DNA of 64,000 nt, from positions 1,302,001-1,366,000 of the forward strand of contig OY762251.1 of NCBI GenBank assembly GCA_963665395.2, given 5' to 3'. The translations under genes were made by a program, and so were the position numbers. This stretch comes from Bin87 sp963665395. Lineage in GTDB: Bacteria > Chloroflexota > Dehalococcoidia > Lucifugimonadales > UBA3495. Position 1 is the first letter of the stretch, and the number at the start of each line of letters is the position of its first letter. Below the pieces are notes generated by a model that saw only the letters and a list, made by a program, of their open reading frames with translations, was not told the origin of the DNA and ran no database searches. This document shows positions 42,390-50,460 of this stretch, in pieces.

Positions 42390-43307
42390 CTATTGAACTC
42401 CGTTGTTCAACCGCGCCGCGTGCTCCACCGCCTCGTCGTAGTAATTGGCGATGTAGTATTCCGCGATGTCGTCCGCCGTGGTTTGCCAGACGCCATCGTG
42501 GGACATGATGTAGCCCAGCACGTCGTCCAGATACCGGGCCCGGTGGGGCTGGCCGATGAGGTAGGGATGCAGGGCGATGCACATGACCCGTCCGCTGTGG
42601 GCGCCTTCCTGGTAGAGCTGGTCGAACTGGGCCTTGCAGATCTCGGCGAAGTAGTCGCCTTCGTAGTGCTGGCGGAACAGGGGCGCGTCGTTCAGCTCGA
42701 TGGAGTAGGGCACGGAGACGAGCTTGCCGCTGTTGACCCGGATGGGCACGGGCTGGTCGTCGTGCATCCAGTCGGTATGGTAGATGAGGCCGGCCTCGGC
42801 CATGAGGTCGGGGGTACGCTCGGTGCCCGAGATGGCCGGCCCCAGCATTCCCTTGAGCTGCTTGCCGGTGTGCCGTTTCAGGGTGTCGATGGTATCCCGG
42901 TAGAACTCCCGCTCCTGTTCTTCGGTGTAGTTGTTCAGGTAGCGGGTGTTGTAGATGCCGTGGCTCATGAAGTCCCAATTGCGCTGCACCATGGCCTCGC
43001 CGATTTCGGGAAAATGCTCCAGCACGGCCATGTTCAGGGACACGCAGCAGCGGATGCCGTGCTTGTCCAGCACGTCGGCCATGCGCCAGAAACCCACCCG
43101 GTTGCCGTAATCCCGGTAGGAATACTGCTGCACGTCGGGATAGGGCATCCGGGGCCACGGGTCGCGGTTGCCGTCAAATTCCGGCTCGTACTCGTAGTGC
43201 TCGACGTTGGGCGCGATCCACAACGCCACCCGGGCGTCGTTGGGCCACTTGATGACGGGGCGGTCGATGATGGGACTGTAATCAACGCGGTTTGGGGGCA
43301 ATGGCAT
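42390..43307 (-). CDS. Polysaccharide-deacetylase-fold hydrolase, copy 2
   Basis: 305 aa from the ATG at 43307, with GGGAGG upstream; GTG at 43316 adds three residues. VALWIAPNVEHYEYEPEFDG, YSYRDYGNRVGFWRMADVLD, WDFMSHGIYNTRYLNNYTEE, LGPAISGTERTPDLMAEAGL and ALHPYLIGQPHRARYLDDVL. Same layout as copy 1 with moderate identity, so an old duplication. Expected to hydrolyse an amide bond in a small cyclic or acylated compound; the N-terminal histidines could coordinate a metal. Confidence 0.82.
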   Translation of the reverse strand: MPLPPNRVDYSPIIDRPVIKWPNDARVALWIAPNVEHYEYEPEFDGNRDPWPRMPYPDVQQYSYRDYGNRVGFWRMADVLDKHGIRCCVSLNMAVLEHFPEIGEAMVQRNWDFMSHGIYNTRYLNNYTEEQEREFYRDTIDTLKRHTGKQLKGMLGPAISGTERTPDLMAEAGLIYHTDWMHDDQPVPIRVNSGKLVSVPYSIELNDAPLFRQHYEGDYFAEICKAQFDQLYQEGAHSGRVMCIALHPYLIGQPHRARYLDDVLGYIMSHDGVWQTTADDIAEYYIANYYDEAVEHAARLNNGVQ

Positions 43308-43344
43308 GGCGAACACCTCCCGGTATTGTGGTCATCTACTATCG

Positions 43345-43899
43345 TCATCGGCCGGCGACGGCGGCGGCGGTCAATTCGCGAATGGCTTCCACCGTTTCCG
43401 GGCTGGCCGGCTGGCCCATTGCCACGTCCTGGACCGCTGCATAGGACCGGAGCACGTCCGCCATGACGGCCTCGTCCGACTGGTCAATGTCGATGGGAAT
43501 GCCCACCTGGGCCCAGGACGTATGGCCGGTCAACCAGAATACTTCGGTGGGGTTGTTCTCCGGGTCCCGGAAGTAGCAGCCGATGGCGCTGGCGTGGGAG
43601 ACGATGCGGTCCAGCTGGTAGCCCTGCTCGAGAATGCGCCGCTTGAAATCGCGGAGGTCGTCGAGGGATTCCACGCGCATTGAAATCTGCTGGATCCACC
43701 GCGGATCTTCCAGAGAATCCCGGCCGTTGATCAGCGCGATCTCATGATCGCAAGCCTCCGGGTCGGCGCTGAAAAAAGCGCCCAGGGGGCCGACTTTGGT
43801 CAGCTTCATGCCCATGAAGTTCCCGTAGAAGTCCATCATGAGCTCGAGGTCACGAACGTAAAACCCAATATGGCCGAGGCCGGTTACTCTTGCTGGCAT
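43345..43899 (-). CDS. VOC (glyoxalase/extradiol dioxygenase fold) protein
   Basis: 184 aa from the ATG at 43899 with AGGAGG 6 bases upstream; upstream in-frame sequence is repeat-derived. GLGHIGFYVRDLELMMDFYG begins with the first metal His, DHEIALINGRD supplies the second, and ENNPTEVFWLTGH the metal Glu. These are the 2-His-1-carboxylate ligands of extradiol dioxygenases and lyases. The C-terminal tail (ETVEAIRELTAAAVAG) is extra. Possible ring-cleavage or isomerase role in the catabolic cluster; not proven. Confidence 0.8.
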   Translation of the reverse strand: MPARVTGLGHIGFYVRDLELMMDFYGNFMGMKLTKVGPLGAFFSADPEACDHEIALINGRDSLEDPRWIQQISMRVESLDDLRDFKRRILEQGYQLDRIVSHASAIGCYFRDPENNPTEVFWLTGHTSWAQVGIPIDIDQSDEAVMADVLRSYAAVQDVAMGQPASPETVEAIRELTAAAVAGR

Positions 43900-43937
43900 C
43901 TTGACCTCCTGTGGTTGCTTCCTGAGACTGCGCAACC

Positions 43938-44040
43938 TGTCATTGCGAGCGAAGCGCGGCAATCCCGTTAGTGGAACAGTCGCCGCTCCGGGAACGAGAT
44001 TGCCATCCGCCTGCGGCGGACTTCGCTCCTCGCAATGACA
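43938..44040 (-). repeat. X/Y palindromic element, copy 11 (X2 right)
   Basis: TGTCATTGCGAGCGAAGCG at left; right X2 arm with TCCGCCTGCGGCGGA. Followed by AAGTGGGTACGCATGAGCG, the same flank as 21214-21240. Confidence 0.85.
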
Positions 44041-44080
44041 AAGTGGGTACGCATGAGCGTCCCGCCCCGGTTGTTGCGGT

Positions 44081-44419
44081 CTAATCGTCCAGGTGGATGG
44101 TGGCGGTCACGCGAGGGACATCGCTCACCACGCGGGTGGTGTGGCCGTGTCCGGTGAGGTCTTCGGCGAGGTTGACATCGCCCGGCCCCAGGCGGTGGAC
44201 GGTGCCGTCGGCCAGCCCGATTTCCGCTTCCCCGGCCAGGGTGATGATGTACTGGCGGCGGGGCGCGACGTGCCAGTCGCTGAAATACCCCGGAGGCGAG
44301 GCGCGGAATATGATCCCCTTGGCGTTTTGCAGCTGGCTCCACTCGGGATGGGAGGGTGGATCGATCTGTTCAATGTGGGAATGGCCGTCATCTCCAGTGT
44401 ACAAGCGTATGGAACCCAT
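44081..44419 (-). CDS. Small cupin domain protein
   Basis: 112 aa from the ATG at 44419, GGGAGG 6 bases upstream. A single cupin barrel: PPGYFSDWHVAPRRQYIITL (first motif with His) and GEAEIGLADGTVHRLGPGDV (second). GHGHTTRVVSDVPRVTATI adds His residues that could bind metal. Small cupins in such clusters are isomerases, dioxygenases or ligand sensors. Divergent from the first CMD gene. Confidence 0.8.
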   Translation of the reverse strand: MGSIRLYTGDDGHSHIEQIDPPSHPEWSQLQNAKGIIFRASPPGYFSDWHVAPRRQYIITLAGEAEIGLADGTVHRLGPGDVNLAEDLTGHGHTTRVVSDVPRVTATIHLDD

Positions 44420-44576
44420 GGGCGCCTCCCGTTTGGTTGAAGTGTCGCGGCGAATGCTAACACAAACGCGGCGTGGTGACTCGTATGACAACTCCATGAC
44501 CGGCGCCGTTTTCCCAAACGGGATGGTCGGGTAGAATTGCCGCAGTAGAGCGCGGCTTTTGCAGGAGAGATCATCC

Positions 44577-45362
44577 ATGACCACGCCCGATGAGTTGTCC
44601 CAGATAGCGCACGAGAAGATGGGGGCATACCTGCCCGTCAACAGCGACATTGGGTCCATTGCCCCGGACTACTGGCGTATCCAGGAGCCGCTGATGTGGG
44701 GCGGGATCTGGCAGGCGCCGGGGCTGGATTTGAGGTTGCGCAGTTTTGCCACCATCTCCGCCCAGTGCGTCAACGGCTGGGATTTCGGGTTGCAGCACCA
44801 GCTACGGGTCGGGCTGACCATGGGGATGACGCCGCGGCAGGTCAAGGGGATTTTCATTCAACTGCTGTTCTACGCGGGCATTCCGGCCACGGTCCACGGT
44901 TTGCTGCAAGCCCAAACCGTGATCAACGAACGGGACGAATGGAAGGCCGCCGATGTTCCGCTGGAAGCCGACTGGTTGGATACGCTGGAGGCCAAGCTGG
45001 AGCGAGGTAGCGCAATTCGCCGCGAACTCTGGGGCGAGGACGCCAACCGGGAGGTTGAGGAATCCCTGGCGCAGCGGCTGACGCCGGAAGCGTCGGACAT
45101 CGTCGATGGCTACAACTACGGCGAAGTGTGGGCGCGGGATGACCTGTCGCCCAGGGAGCGGATGGTGTGCGTGCTGGCCGCGCTCATGGCCCGTGGGCAT
45201 TGGCAGCATTTGCGGCGGCAGATCCGGTACGCCCTGAACATGGGGTTCAACCGGCGGGAGATCTGCGAGGTGTTCGCGCAGGCCGGCTGGTACCGGGGCT
45301 GGCCTCATGTGGAGGACGCTTTGGAGCAGGCTCAGGCCGTATTCGCGGAAGCGGACGACTGA
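44577..45362 (+). CDS. Carboxymuconolactone decarboxylase family protein, tandem copy 1
   Basis: 261 aa, two CMD halves. LRLRSFATISAQCVNGWDFG and LQHQLRVGLTMGMTPRQVKG form the first, RERMVCVLAALMARGHWQHL and RRQIRYALNMGFNRREICEV the second. Only one Cys is present where AhpD-type proteins have CxxC, so decarboxylase-like or other chemistry is more likely than peroxide reduction. AGGAGAG precedes the ATG. First of three same-strand paralogues (44577, 45525, 46417). Confidence 0.85.
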   Translation: MTTPDELSQIAHEKMGAYLPVNSDIGSIAPDYWRIQEPLMWGGIWQAPGLDLRLRSFATISAQCVNGWDFGLQHQLRVGLTMGMTPRQVKGIFIQLLFYAGIPATVHGLLQAQTVINERDEWKAADVPLEADWLDTLEAKLERGSAIRRELWGEDANREVEESLAQRLTPEASDIVDGYNYGEVWARDDLSPRERMVCVLAALMARGHWQHLRRQIRYALNMGFNRREICEVFAQAGWYRGWPHVEDALEQAQAVFAEADD

Positions 45363-45390
45363 CCTCAATACGCACCAAGTTTTACGCAAC

Positions 45391-45493
45391 TGTCATTGCG
45401 AGCAAAGCGTGGCAATCTCGTCGGGTCAGGAGCCGTTGCTACTGTGTCGAGATTGCCATCCGCCAGAGGCGGACTACGCTCCTCGCAATGACA
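45391..45493 (-). repeat. X/Y palindromic element, copy 12 (X2 right)
   Basis: TGTCATTGCGAGCAAAGCG at left; right X2 arm with TCCGCCAGAGGCGGA. Between CMD copies 1 and 2. Confidence 0.85.
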
Positions 45494-45524
45494 AGCTATC
45501 TACACAGATTAGGAAGGGATTGGC

Positions 45525-46313
45525 ATGACGACGGTAGCAGAGTTGCAGGAAAAATCGGCGGAGCTGCGGCAATTTTTCGACCAGCATCTGCCCTACGCCC
45601 GGCCCACGCCGGTGTTGGCGGATTTCGTGCGGGTGCAGCACGAGCTGATGTGGGGCGGCGTCTGGCTGGCCGACGGGCTGGATCTGAAACTGCGGAGTTT
45701 CGCCACCATCACCGCCCAGTGCGTCAACGGCTACGATTTCGGCGTGGAGCACCAGGTACGCACCGGCCTCACCGTGGGCATCACGCCGCAGCAGATCAAG
45801 GGCATCTTCATCGAGTTGATGTTCTACGCCGGAGTTCCGGCCACCGTCTTCGGCCTGCGCATCGCCCAGGAGGTCATCAACGAGCGGGAGGAGTGGAAAG
45901 CGGGCGACGCGCCGCTGGACGCCGAATGGCTGGACTCCATGGCCGAGATGCTGGCGCAAGGGAAGATATTGCGCGTCAAGCATTGGGGCGAGTCCGCCGA
46001 CGCGGAAATCGAGAACTCCCTGGCGCGGCAGTTCGTTCCCGAATCGGCGCAGTTGGTGGACGGCTATCACTTCGGCGAGGTGTGGCGGCGGGCCGACCTG
46101 AATATCCAGGAACGCATGGTGTGTATCCTGGCCGCGTTGATGTGCCGGGGGCACCTGAGGCAATTGAAACGCCACGTCGGCTACGCGCTGGACGCCGGGC
46201 TGATGCCCCGGCAGATTTGCGAGGTGTTCGCGCAGGCCGGCTGGTATCGGGGCTGGCCGTGCGTGGAGGATGCGCTGGAACAGGCCAAAGAGGTTTTTGA
46301 ATCGCGCGGGTAG
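45525..46313 (+). CDS. Carboxymuconolactone decarboxylase family protein, tandem copy 2
   Basis: 262 aa. LKLRSFATITAQCVNGYDFG, VEHQVRTGLTVGITPQQIKG, ICEVFAQAGWYRGWPCVEDA. Same architecture as copies 1 and 3 with one Cys in the first-half motif. GGAAGGGATTGGC precedes the ATG. Its stop TAG lies inside the 28-bp palindrome that begins at 46310, so the palindrome now ends the gene. Confidence 0.85.
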   Translation: MTTVAELQEKSAELRQFFDQHLPYARPTPVLADFVRVQHELMWGGVWLADGLDLKLRSFATITAQCVNGYDFGVEHQVRTGLTVGITPQQIKGIFIELMFYAGVPATVFGLRIAQEVINEREEWKAGDAPLDAEWLDSMAEMLAQGKILRVKHWGESADAEIENSLARQFVPESAQLVDGYHFGEVWRRADLNIQERMVCILAALMCRGHLRQLKRHVGYALDAGLMPRQICEVFAQAGWYRGWPCVEDALEQAKEVFESRG

Positions 46314-46337
46314 GGGCGAATAATTATTCGCCCCTAC
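46310..46337. repeat. Perfect 28-bp palindrome, third identical copy
   Basis: It provides the stop codon (TAG at 46311-46313) of CMD copy 2. Followed 18 bases later by a half X/Y element. Confidence 0.85.
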
Positions 46338-46354
46338 GGGGAAACACCACCCAC

Positions 46355-46386
46355 GACGAGATTGCCACGCTTCGCTCGCAATGACA
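46355..46386 (+). repeat. Half X/Y element (right Y arm only)
   Basis: GACGAGATTGCCACGCTTCG ... CGCAATGACA, with no matching left arm. Confidence 0.75.
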
Positions 46387-46416
46387 ATTGTATGGATAGA
46401 AAGTTGGAGAAGTTCA

Positions 46417-47223
46417 ATGGACACAGCCGCCGACCTGGCGCGGAAAGCCGCCAACCTGCACGCCTTCATCGACCAGTACCTGCCCCAGGGCCGGCTCACC
46501 GGAGCGTTGCCGGACATCAGCGCGGACTACGTGAAGTTGCAGGAAGAGGTGATGTGGGGCGGCGTTTGGCAGGTTCCAGGGCTGGAGGTGACGCTGCGCA
46601 GCATGGCGACCATCGCGGCCCAATGCTGCAACGGCTGGGAGTTCGGCCTCCAGCACCAGATCCGGGTCGGGCTGTCCCTGGGAATGTCGCCGCAGAAGGT
46701 CAAGGAGATTTTCCTGCAACTCATCTTCTACGCGGGCATACCGGCCACCGTATCCTCGCTGGCCCAGGCCCAGCGGGTAATCAACGAGCAGCCGATGTGG
46801 CAGGCGGAGGACAGCCAACCGTTGCAAGCGGCTTGGCTGGCGTCGGTGGAGGAAAAGCTGGAACGGGGCCGCCAAATCCGCCGGCAGAATTGGGGTGAGC
46901 AGGCCGGCGTGGATTTGGAGAATACGCTCTCGCACGAGCTGGCATCCGAAACCGCCGCGCTGGTGGAAGCCTACAACTTCGGCGAGGCGTGGGCGCGGGG
47001 CGACCTGACGCCCAAGGAGCGGACAGTGTGCATCCTGGTGGCGTTGATGTGCCGGGGACACATGAAGCAACTGCGGGAGCACGTCGGCTATGCCCTGGAG
47101 CTGGGCATGAGCAAGCGGGAAATCTGCGAGGTGTTCTCGCAGGCCGGATGGTATCGCGGCTGGCCCTACGTGGAGGACGCCCTGGAACAGGCGGACGCGG
47201 TGTTCGTGGAGCGGGGGATTTAG
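46417..47223 (+). CDS. Carboxymuconolactone decarboxylase family protein, tandem copy 3
   Basis: 268 aa from the ATG at 46417. LRSMATIAAQCCNGWEFGLQ has an extra adjacent Cys (C-C) absent from copies 1 and 2; HQIRVGLSLGMSPQKVKEI follows, and the C-terminal half has ICEVFSQAGWYRGWPYVEDA. Its stop reads TAG followed by GGGCGG, a decayed end of the same palindrome family as in copy 2. Function probably parallel to copies 1 and 2. Confidence 0.85.
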   Translation: MDTAADLARKAANLHAFIDQYLPQGRLTGALPDISADYVKLQEEVMWGGVWQVPGLEVTLRSMATIAAQCCNGWEFGLQHQIRVGLSLGMSPQKVKEIFLQLIFYAGIPATVSSLAQAQRVINEQPMWQAEDSQPLQAAWLASVEEKLERGRQIRRQNWGEQAGVDLENTLSHELASETAALVEAYNFGEAWARGDLTPKERTVCILVALMCRGHMKQLREHVGYALELGMSKREICEVFSQAGWYRGWPYVEDALEQADAVFVERGI

Positions 47224-47249
47224 GGGCGGTATCCAACGCGCGCGCAGTC

Positions 47250-47342
47250 TGTCATTGCGAGGAGCGTAGCGACGTGGCAATCCCGTAGTGGTGAGAGCCG
47301 TCTCCACCGGAACGAGATTGCCACGCTTCGCTCGCAATGACA
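47250..47342 (+). repeat. X/Y palindromic element, copy 13 (X1 left)
   Basis: TGTCATTGCGAGGAGCGTAG at left and CGCTTCGCTCGCAATGACA at right. Between CMD copy 3 and the MFS gene. Confidence 0.85.
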
Positions 47343-47412
47343 GGCCGGTTGCGGATGCGTAGCGGCTGTTTCTTGTCGCGGTAGCGGGTGTCTGATATAA
47401 GGGGCCGGACTT

Positions 47413-48732
47413 ATGGCGTCCTCTTTCGCGGCTCTCCTCGATTGGAGGCCCAACACACCCTTTTACTATGGCTGGCTGGTGCTCGGGCTTTCGGGCGCCG
47501 GGGCTTTCGTGGCCACGGCGGTGGCCGGCGTGGTGCTGGGCGGCGTGCAGAGTTACATCCTGGCAGACACCGAATGGTCGCGGACCAGCATCGGGCTGGC
47601 GTCCAGCTGCGGCGTGTGGATGTCGGGGTTCTTCGCGCCCTTCGCCGGACGGCTGGCGGACCGTTACGGGCCGCGCTGGCTGATGCCCGTGGGCGTGCTG
47701 GTGCTGGGGGTGTCGCTGGTTCTTCTCGGCGAGGTGCATACCGCCTGGCAGTTCTTCATCGCGGCGGTCATCGGGCGGGCGGTGAGCCAGCCGTTTCTCA
47801 TCGGCGTGGTGCCCCGGACGATGGCGGTCAACTTCTTCAACCGCCGGCGCAACATCGCGCTGGCCTTCACCGGCATCTACCGTCCCATCAGCGGGGCGCT
47901 GATTATCCAGCTGTTTTCGGTCATCGCGCTGCTGGCCGACTGGCGCATGGCATTCCGGCTGATCGGGTTCTTCAGCCTGTTCCTGGCCATCCCCATGGTG
48001 ATCATCATGCGTCGCCGGCCGGAGGACATCGGCCTGCTGCCGGACGGGGCGCGGGCGCCGGCGGCATCCGCGGCGGCGGGACGGGGCGGGCCGGCGGCGT
48101 CACAGGCGACGGCGACACAAGCGAGTTGGACATCCCGGGAGGCGATGCGCACCAAAGCCTTCTGGATGGTGTCCATGGTCGCCTTTCTCAACGTGACGGG
48201 CAGTTCGGGCCTGGGGTTCAGCCTGGTGCCCTACCTGCACGAGTTCGCCGGGCTGACCACGCCGCAGGCGGCGGGAGTGTTGAGCATCAGCACGTTCCTG
48301 GCATTGAGCAGCCTGGTGTGGGGACAGGTGGCGGGCCGGTTCACGCCGCGCTGGTGCATCGTGGCAGCCATGGCGGTATCCGCGTTGGCGACGCTGGGGC
48401 TGCTGTACGTCAACTCGCTGGCGACAGCCTACGCCTACGGAATCTTCTGGGGTCTGTTCCACAGCTCCATGGAGGTGCTGGTGTACATGGTCCTGGCCGA
48501 CTACTTCGGGCGGGATTCCTACGGAGCCATCGCCGGCGCCATGCGCCCCTTCGAGGCCGGCGGCCTGGGCCTGGGCCAGATCATAGGCCCGGTGGTGTAC
48601 GACCTGACGGGCAGCTATACGATACTGATACTGTTTTCGGCGGCGGCGCAGGCGGCGGGGATGATCCTGATGGCGCTGGCGCGGCGGCCAGAGCGGCGGG
48701 CTGGGGAAGCGATGGCGGCGGAAGGGGTGTAG
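47413..48732 (+). CDS. Major facilitator superfamily transporter
   Basis: 439 aa with about 12 hydrophobic helices. FAPFAGRLADRYGPRWLMPV is the MFS motif A, and RRRPEDIGLLPDGA after helix 6 is typical of oxalate/formate- or monocarboxylate-type members. A central Ala/Gly-rich cytoplasmic loop (ARAPAASAAAGRGGPAAS) is longer than usual. Inner membrane. By position the likely importer for the substrate of the catabolic cluster. Confidence 0.88.
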   Translation: MASSFAALLDWRPNTPFYYGWLVLGLSGAGAFVATAVAGVVLGGVQSYILADTEWSRTSIGLASSCGVWMSGFFAPFAGRLADRYGPRWLMPVGVLVLGVSLVLLGEVHTAWQFFIAAVIGRAVSQPFLIGVVPRTMAVNFFNRRRNIALAFTGIYRPISGALIIQLFSVIALLADWRMAFRLIGFFSLFLAIPMVIIMRRRPEDIGLLPDGARAPAASAAAGRGGPAASQATATQASWTSREAMRTKAFWMVSMVAFLNVTGSSGLGFSLVPYLHEFAGLTTPQAAGVLSISTFLALSSLVWGQVAGRFTPRWCIVAAMAVSALATLGLLYVNSLATAYAYGIFWGLFHSSMEVLVYMVLADYFGRDSYGAIAGAMRPFEAGGLGLGQIIGPVVYDLTGSYTILILFSAAAQAAGMILMALARRPERRAGEAMAAEGV

Positions 48733-48845
48733 GTGCTCCGACCGGGTCGAATTACCCCGGCGGGCAACTTGTTTCATCGAGGTTCGCCGTGACTGGAGAA
48801 AGGCGTTGACACCACCGGTCAAACCGCCGTAACCTGCCACACATT

Positions 48846-49064
48846 ATGAAGGACCTGTTGTTTTACGTGTCGACCTTCCTCCTCGCCGCGGGCCTGCCCA
48901 GTTGGATGGCGTTCATGGTGAGCAGGAAATACGAAGACCCGGCGGTCTTTTTCTATTCCAGTGTTGTTGTTTCCCTCTTTGTCGGGACCGTCTTGGTCGT
49001 CAGCTACCTCCGTTCCCGGAGACTGGGTAAGAAGCATGGGCAATCCCAGCGACCAGGGGCCTAG
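48846..49064 (+). CDS. Small two-helix membrane protein, unknown
   Basis: 72 aa. Two hydrophobic segments (FYVSTFLLAAGLPSWMAFMV and VFFYSSVVVSLFVGTVLVVS) with a basic C-terminus (RRLGKKHGQSQRPG). Overlaps the next small gene by 29 bases in another frame. No family recognised. Confidence 0.5.
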   Translation: MKDLLFYVSTFLLAAGLPSWMAFMVSRKYEDPAVFFYSSVVVSLFVGTVLVVSYLRSRRLGKKHGQSQRPGA

Positions 49065-49368
49065 GAGATGGGATGCCGTCTGCGTCAGTGTCATCACCCT
49101 GGCTACCGTGGTGCTGGTGGCTCTGTTCACGCTGGTCGGTTTCGCCGATGAAGTTCTCAAGTCCGACCGGTTCCGAGATCCGGCAATGATCATTGGGGCG
49201 ACGGCGATTGGGGCGTATTTCTCATGCTTGGTATTGGCCTTCAACGCAATATTCAATAACGATGCCGAACAGCAGAAATCCAGAACGCAGGACGCTGCGG
49301 TCGTGTTCATATCCGAGGTCGTCGCTGTCGTGGTCGTAGCTGCCTTCGTGGTCTGGGCTAAACTCTAA
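49036..49368 (+). CDS. Small three-helix membrane protein, unknown
   Basis: 110 aa from the ATG at 49036. WDAVCVSVITLATVVLVALF, MIIGATAIGAYFSCLVLAFN and VVFISEVVAVVVVAAFVVWA are three likely transmembrane helices, with a charged loop NDAEQQKSRTQD. Overlaps the preceding 72-aa gene and ends on the stop of the convergent GNAT gene (4-base overlap). Two small overlapping membrane genes together suggest a partner pair. Confidence 0.55.
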   Translation: MGNPSDQGPRRWDAVCVSVITLATVVLVALFTLVGFADEVLKSDRFRDPAMIIGATAIGAYFSCLVLAFNAIFNNDAEQQKSRTQDAAVVFISEVVAVVVVAAFVVWAKL

Positions 49369-49922
49369 CCAACTTGGCGACAATCGCTGTCGGCGCAGGA
49401 TGCAGCGCCCAGGAGTTGCAGGTCATCCCATCCGTAGGCTACTTCCGGCAGACTGATGCCCGCAATGTGGGTATGTCGTGCGCCGCAACAGCGGCCGCCC
49501 ATTGCCTTGTAGAAGTGGCGCGCCGGATGATTTTGCTCCAGCACCCAGAGAATCATGGAGTCCAGGCTCTGGTCCATTAGCCACCGGGCTACTGCTGCCG
49601 CTAATTTGCGCCCAATGCCTCTGCGCTGGTACTCGGGCAGCAGGTATATCGCATAAAGCTCGCCCGCGTAGTGGCATACCTCTTCTCGGTTGGGTCCGCC
49701 TACCGCCCATCCGGCGACCACCCCCTGCGTCTCTGCGACGAACGCAACCAAGTCATCCGACTGTTGCTCCATGTTGCGACGTTGCCGCTCGGCCCACTCG
49801 TCCACGTCAATGGCGTCAAGATATTCGTCCGGCACTATCCCACGGTAGGCACCGAGCCAACTTTCGGCTCGTACCAGCGCGATGCCGGATGCGTCGTCAA
49901 CCGTCGCATACCTGATTATCAC
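49365..49922 (-). CDS. GNAT N-acetyltransferase
   Basis: 185 aa from the GTG at 49922. The 13 codons upstream (MSESRFAGFEGWP) are derived from an AGGATT-type repeat, so the GTG that begins VIIRYATVDDASGIA is the more plausible start; an ATG at 49961 is the longer option. Acetyl-CoA loop YLLPEYQRRGIGRKLA, then SMILWVLEQNHPARHFYKAM. Acetylates an amine; substrate unknown. Converges with the small membrane gene. Confidence 0.82.
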   Translation of the reverse strand: MIIRYATVDDASGIALVRAESWLGAYRGIVPDEYLDAIDVDEWAERQRRNMEQQSDDLVAFVAETQGVVAGWAVGGPNREEVCHYAGELYAIYLLPEYQRRGIGRKLAAAVARWLMDQSLDSMILWVLEQNHPARHFYKAMGGRCCGARHTHIAGISLPEVAYGWDDLQLLGAASCADSDCRQVG

Positions 49923-49929
49923 CGGCCAA

Positions 49930-49959
49930 CCTTCAAATCCGGCAAATCTTGATTCTGAC
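49930..49959. repeat. AGCAGGATT-type repeat end (relic)
   Basis: CCTTCAAATCCGGCAAATCT then TGATTCTGAC, same end as 37660-37685. Overlaps the upstream part of the GNAT frame. Confidence 0.55.
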
Positions 49960-49964
49960 ATTCT

Positions 49965-50004
49965 CTTGCCGTCCGTGTGCTGCTCAGTTGAGCTACACCA
50001 CCCG
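49965..50004 (-). pseudogene. Possible tRNA 5' remnant
   Basis: Minus-strand CGGGTGGTGTAGCTCAACTG then AGCAGC resembles the acceptor and D-arm half of a tRNA (TAGCTCA...GAGCA) but no anticodon arm or T-arm follows; it ends at the AGGATT-type repeat end. Confidence 0.3.
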
Positions 50005-50097
50005 AAGCTATCAAAAAGCGATGCGCGCGGGATCTGTTTCGCTATCGTACATTACCTTGCATGACCGGGCGTTAATCAACTGAAGGCTTCGCGCAGG

Positions 50098-50460
50098 TCA
50101 AGATTGGTCATGAGTTTCATCTCCCGACGGCGTTGGGAACAAATACCTTACTACCAGGTACGCCAAACCCGAAACTTGGGTGAACGTACCGCCGATGAAG
50201 GTTGTGGCTACCCATCTGTCAAGTTCGACCACACCAAAGCCGATCAGAAAAGCCATCACAAGCACCGCAATGATCTCAATAGAGAGCAGCGCCAGCAAAG
50301 CCCACGCGTAGATCCGCCGCAATAGGCGTTCCGTCCGTTGCGCTTCGGTCCTGGACTTGACCTGCTCCAACCGGTCGTAAGTATCGATGTCTTCTGACGT
50401 TACTCTCGAGCCAATGCCTACAATGTACCGGCTGATGGGATCTTCCGGGTCAAACGACAT
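50098..50460 (-). CDS. Small two-helix membrane protein, partner of ImmA/IrrE gene
   Basis: 120 aa. N-terminal charged half (DTYDRLEQVKSRTEAQRTER) followed by AWALLALLSIEIIAVLVMAF and FTQVSGLAYLVVRYLFP, two transmembrane helices. The C-terminal FIGGTFTQVSGLAYLVVRYL resembles small membrane proteins found next to mobile elements and stress genes. It overlaps the peptidase gene by 11 bases on the same strand. Confidence 0.6.
   Translation of the reverse strand: MSFDPEDPISRYIVGIGSRVTSEDIDTYDRLEQVKSRTEAQRTERLLRRIYAWALLALLSIEIIAVLVMAFLIGFGVVELDRWVATTFIGGTFTQVSGLAYLVVRYLFPTPSGDETHDQS

Noticed and set aside
44081..44659. Longer start for the cupin gene reaching into the CMD gene
   Set aside because: The extra 80 codons are antisense to CMD copy 1 and the ATG at 44419 has a good ribosome site.
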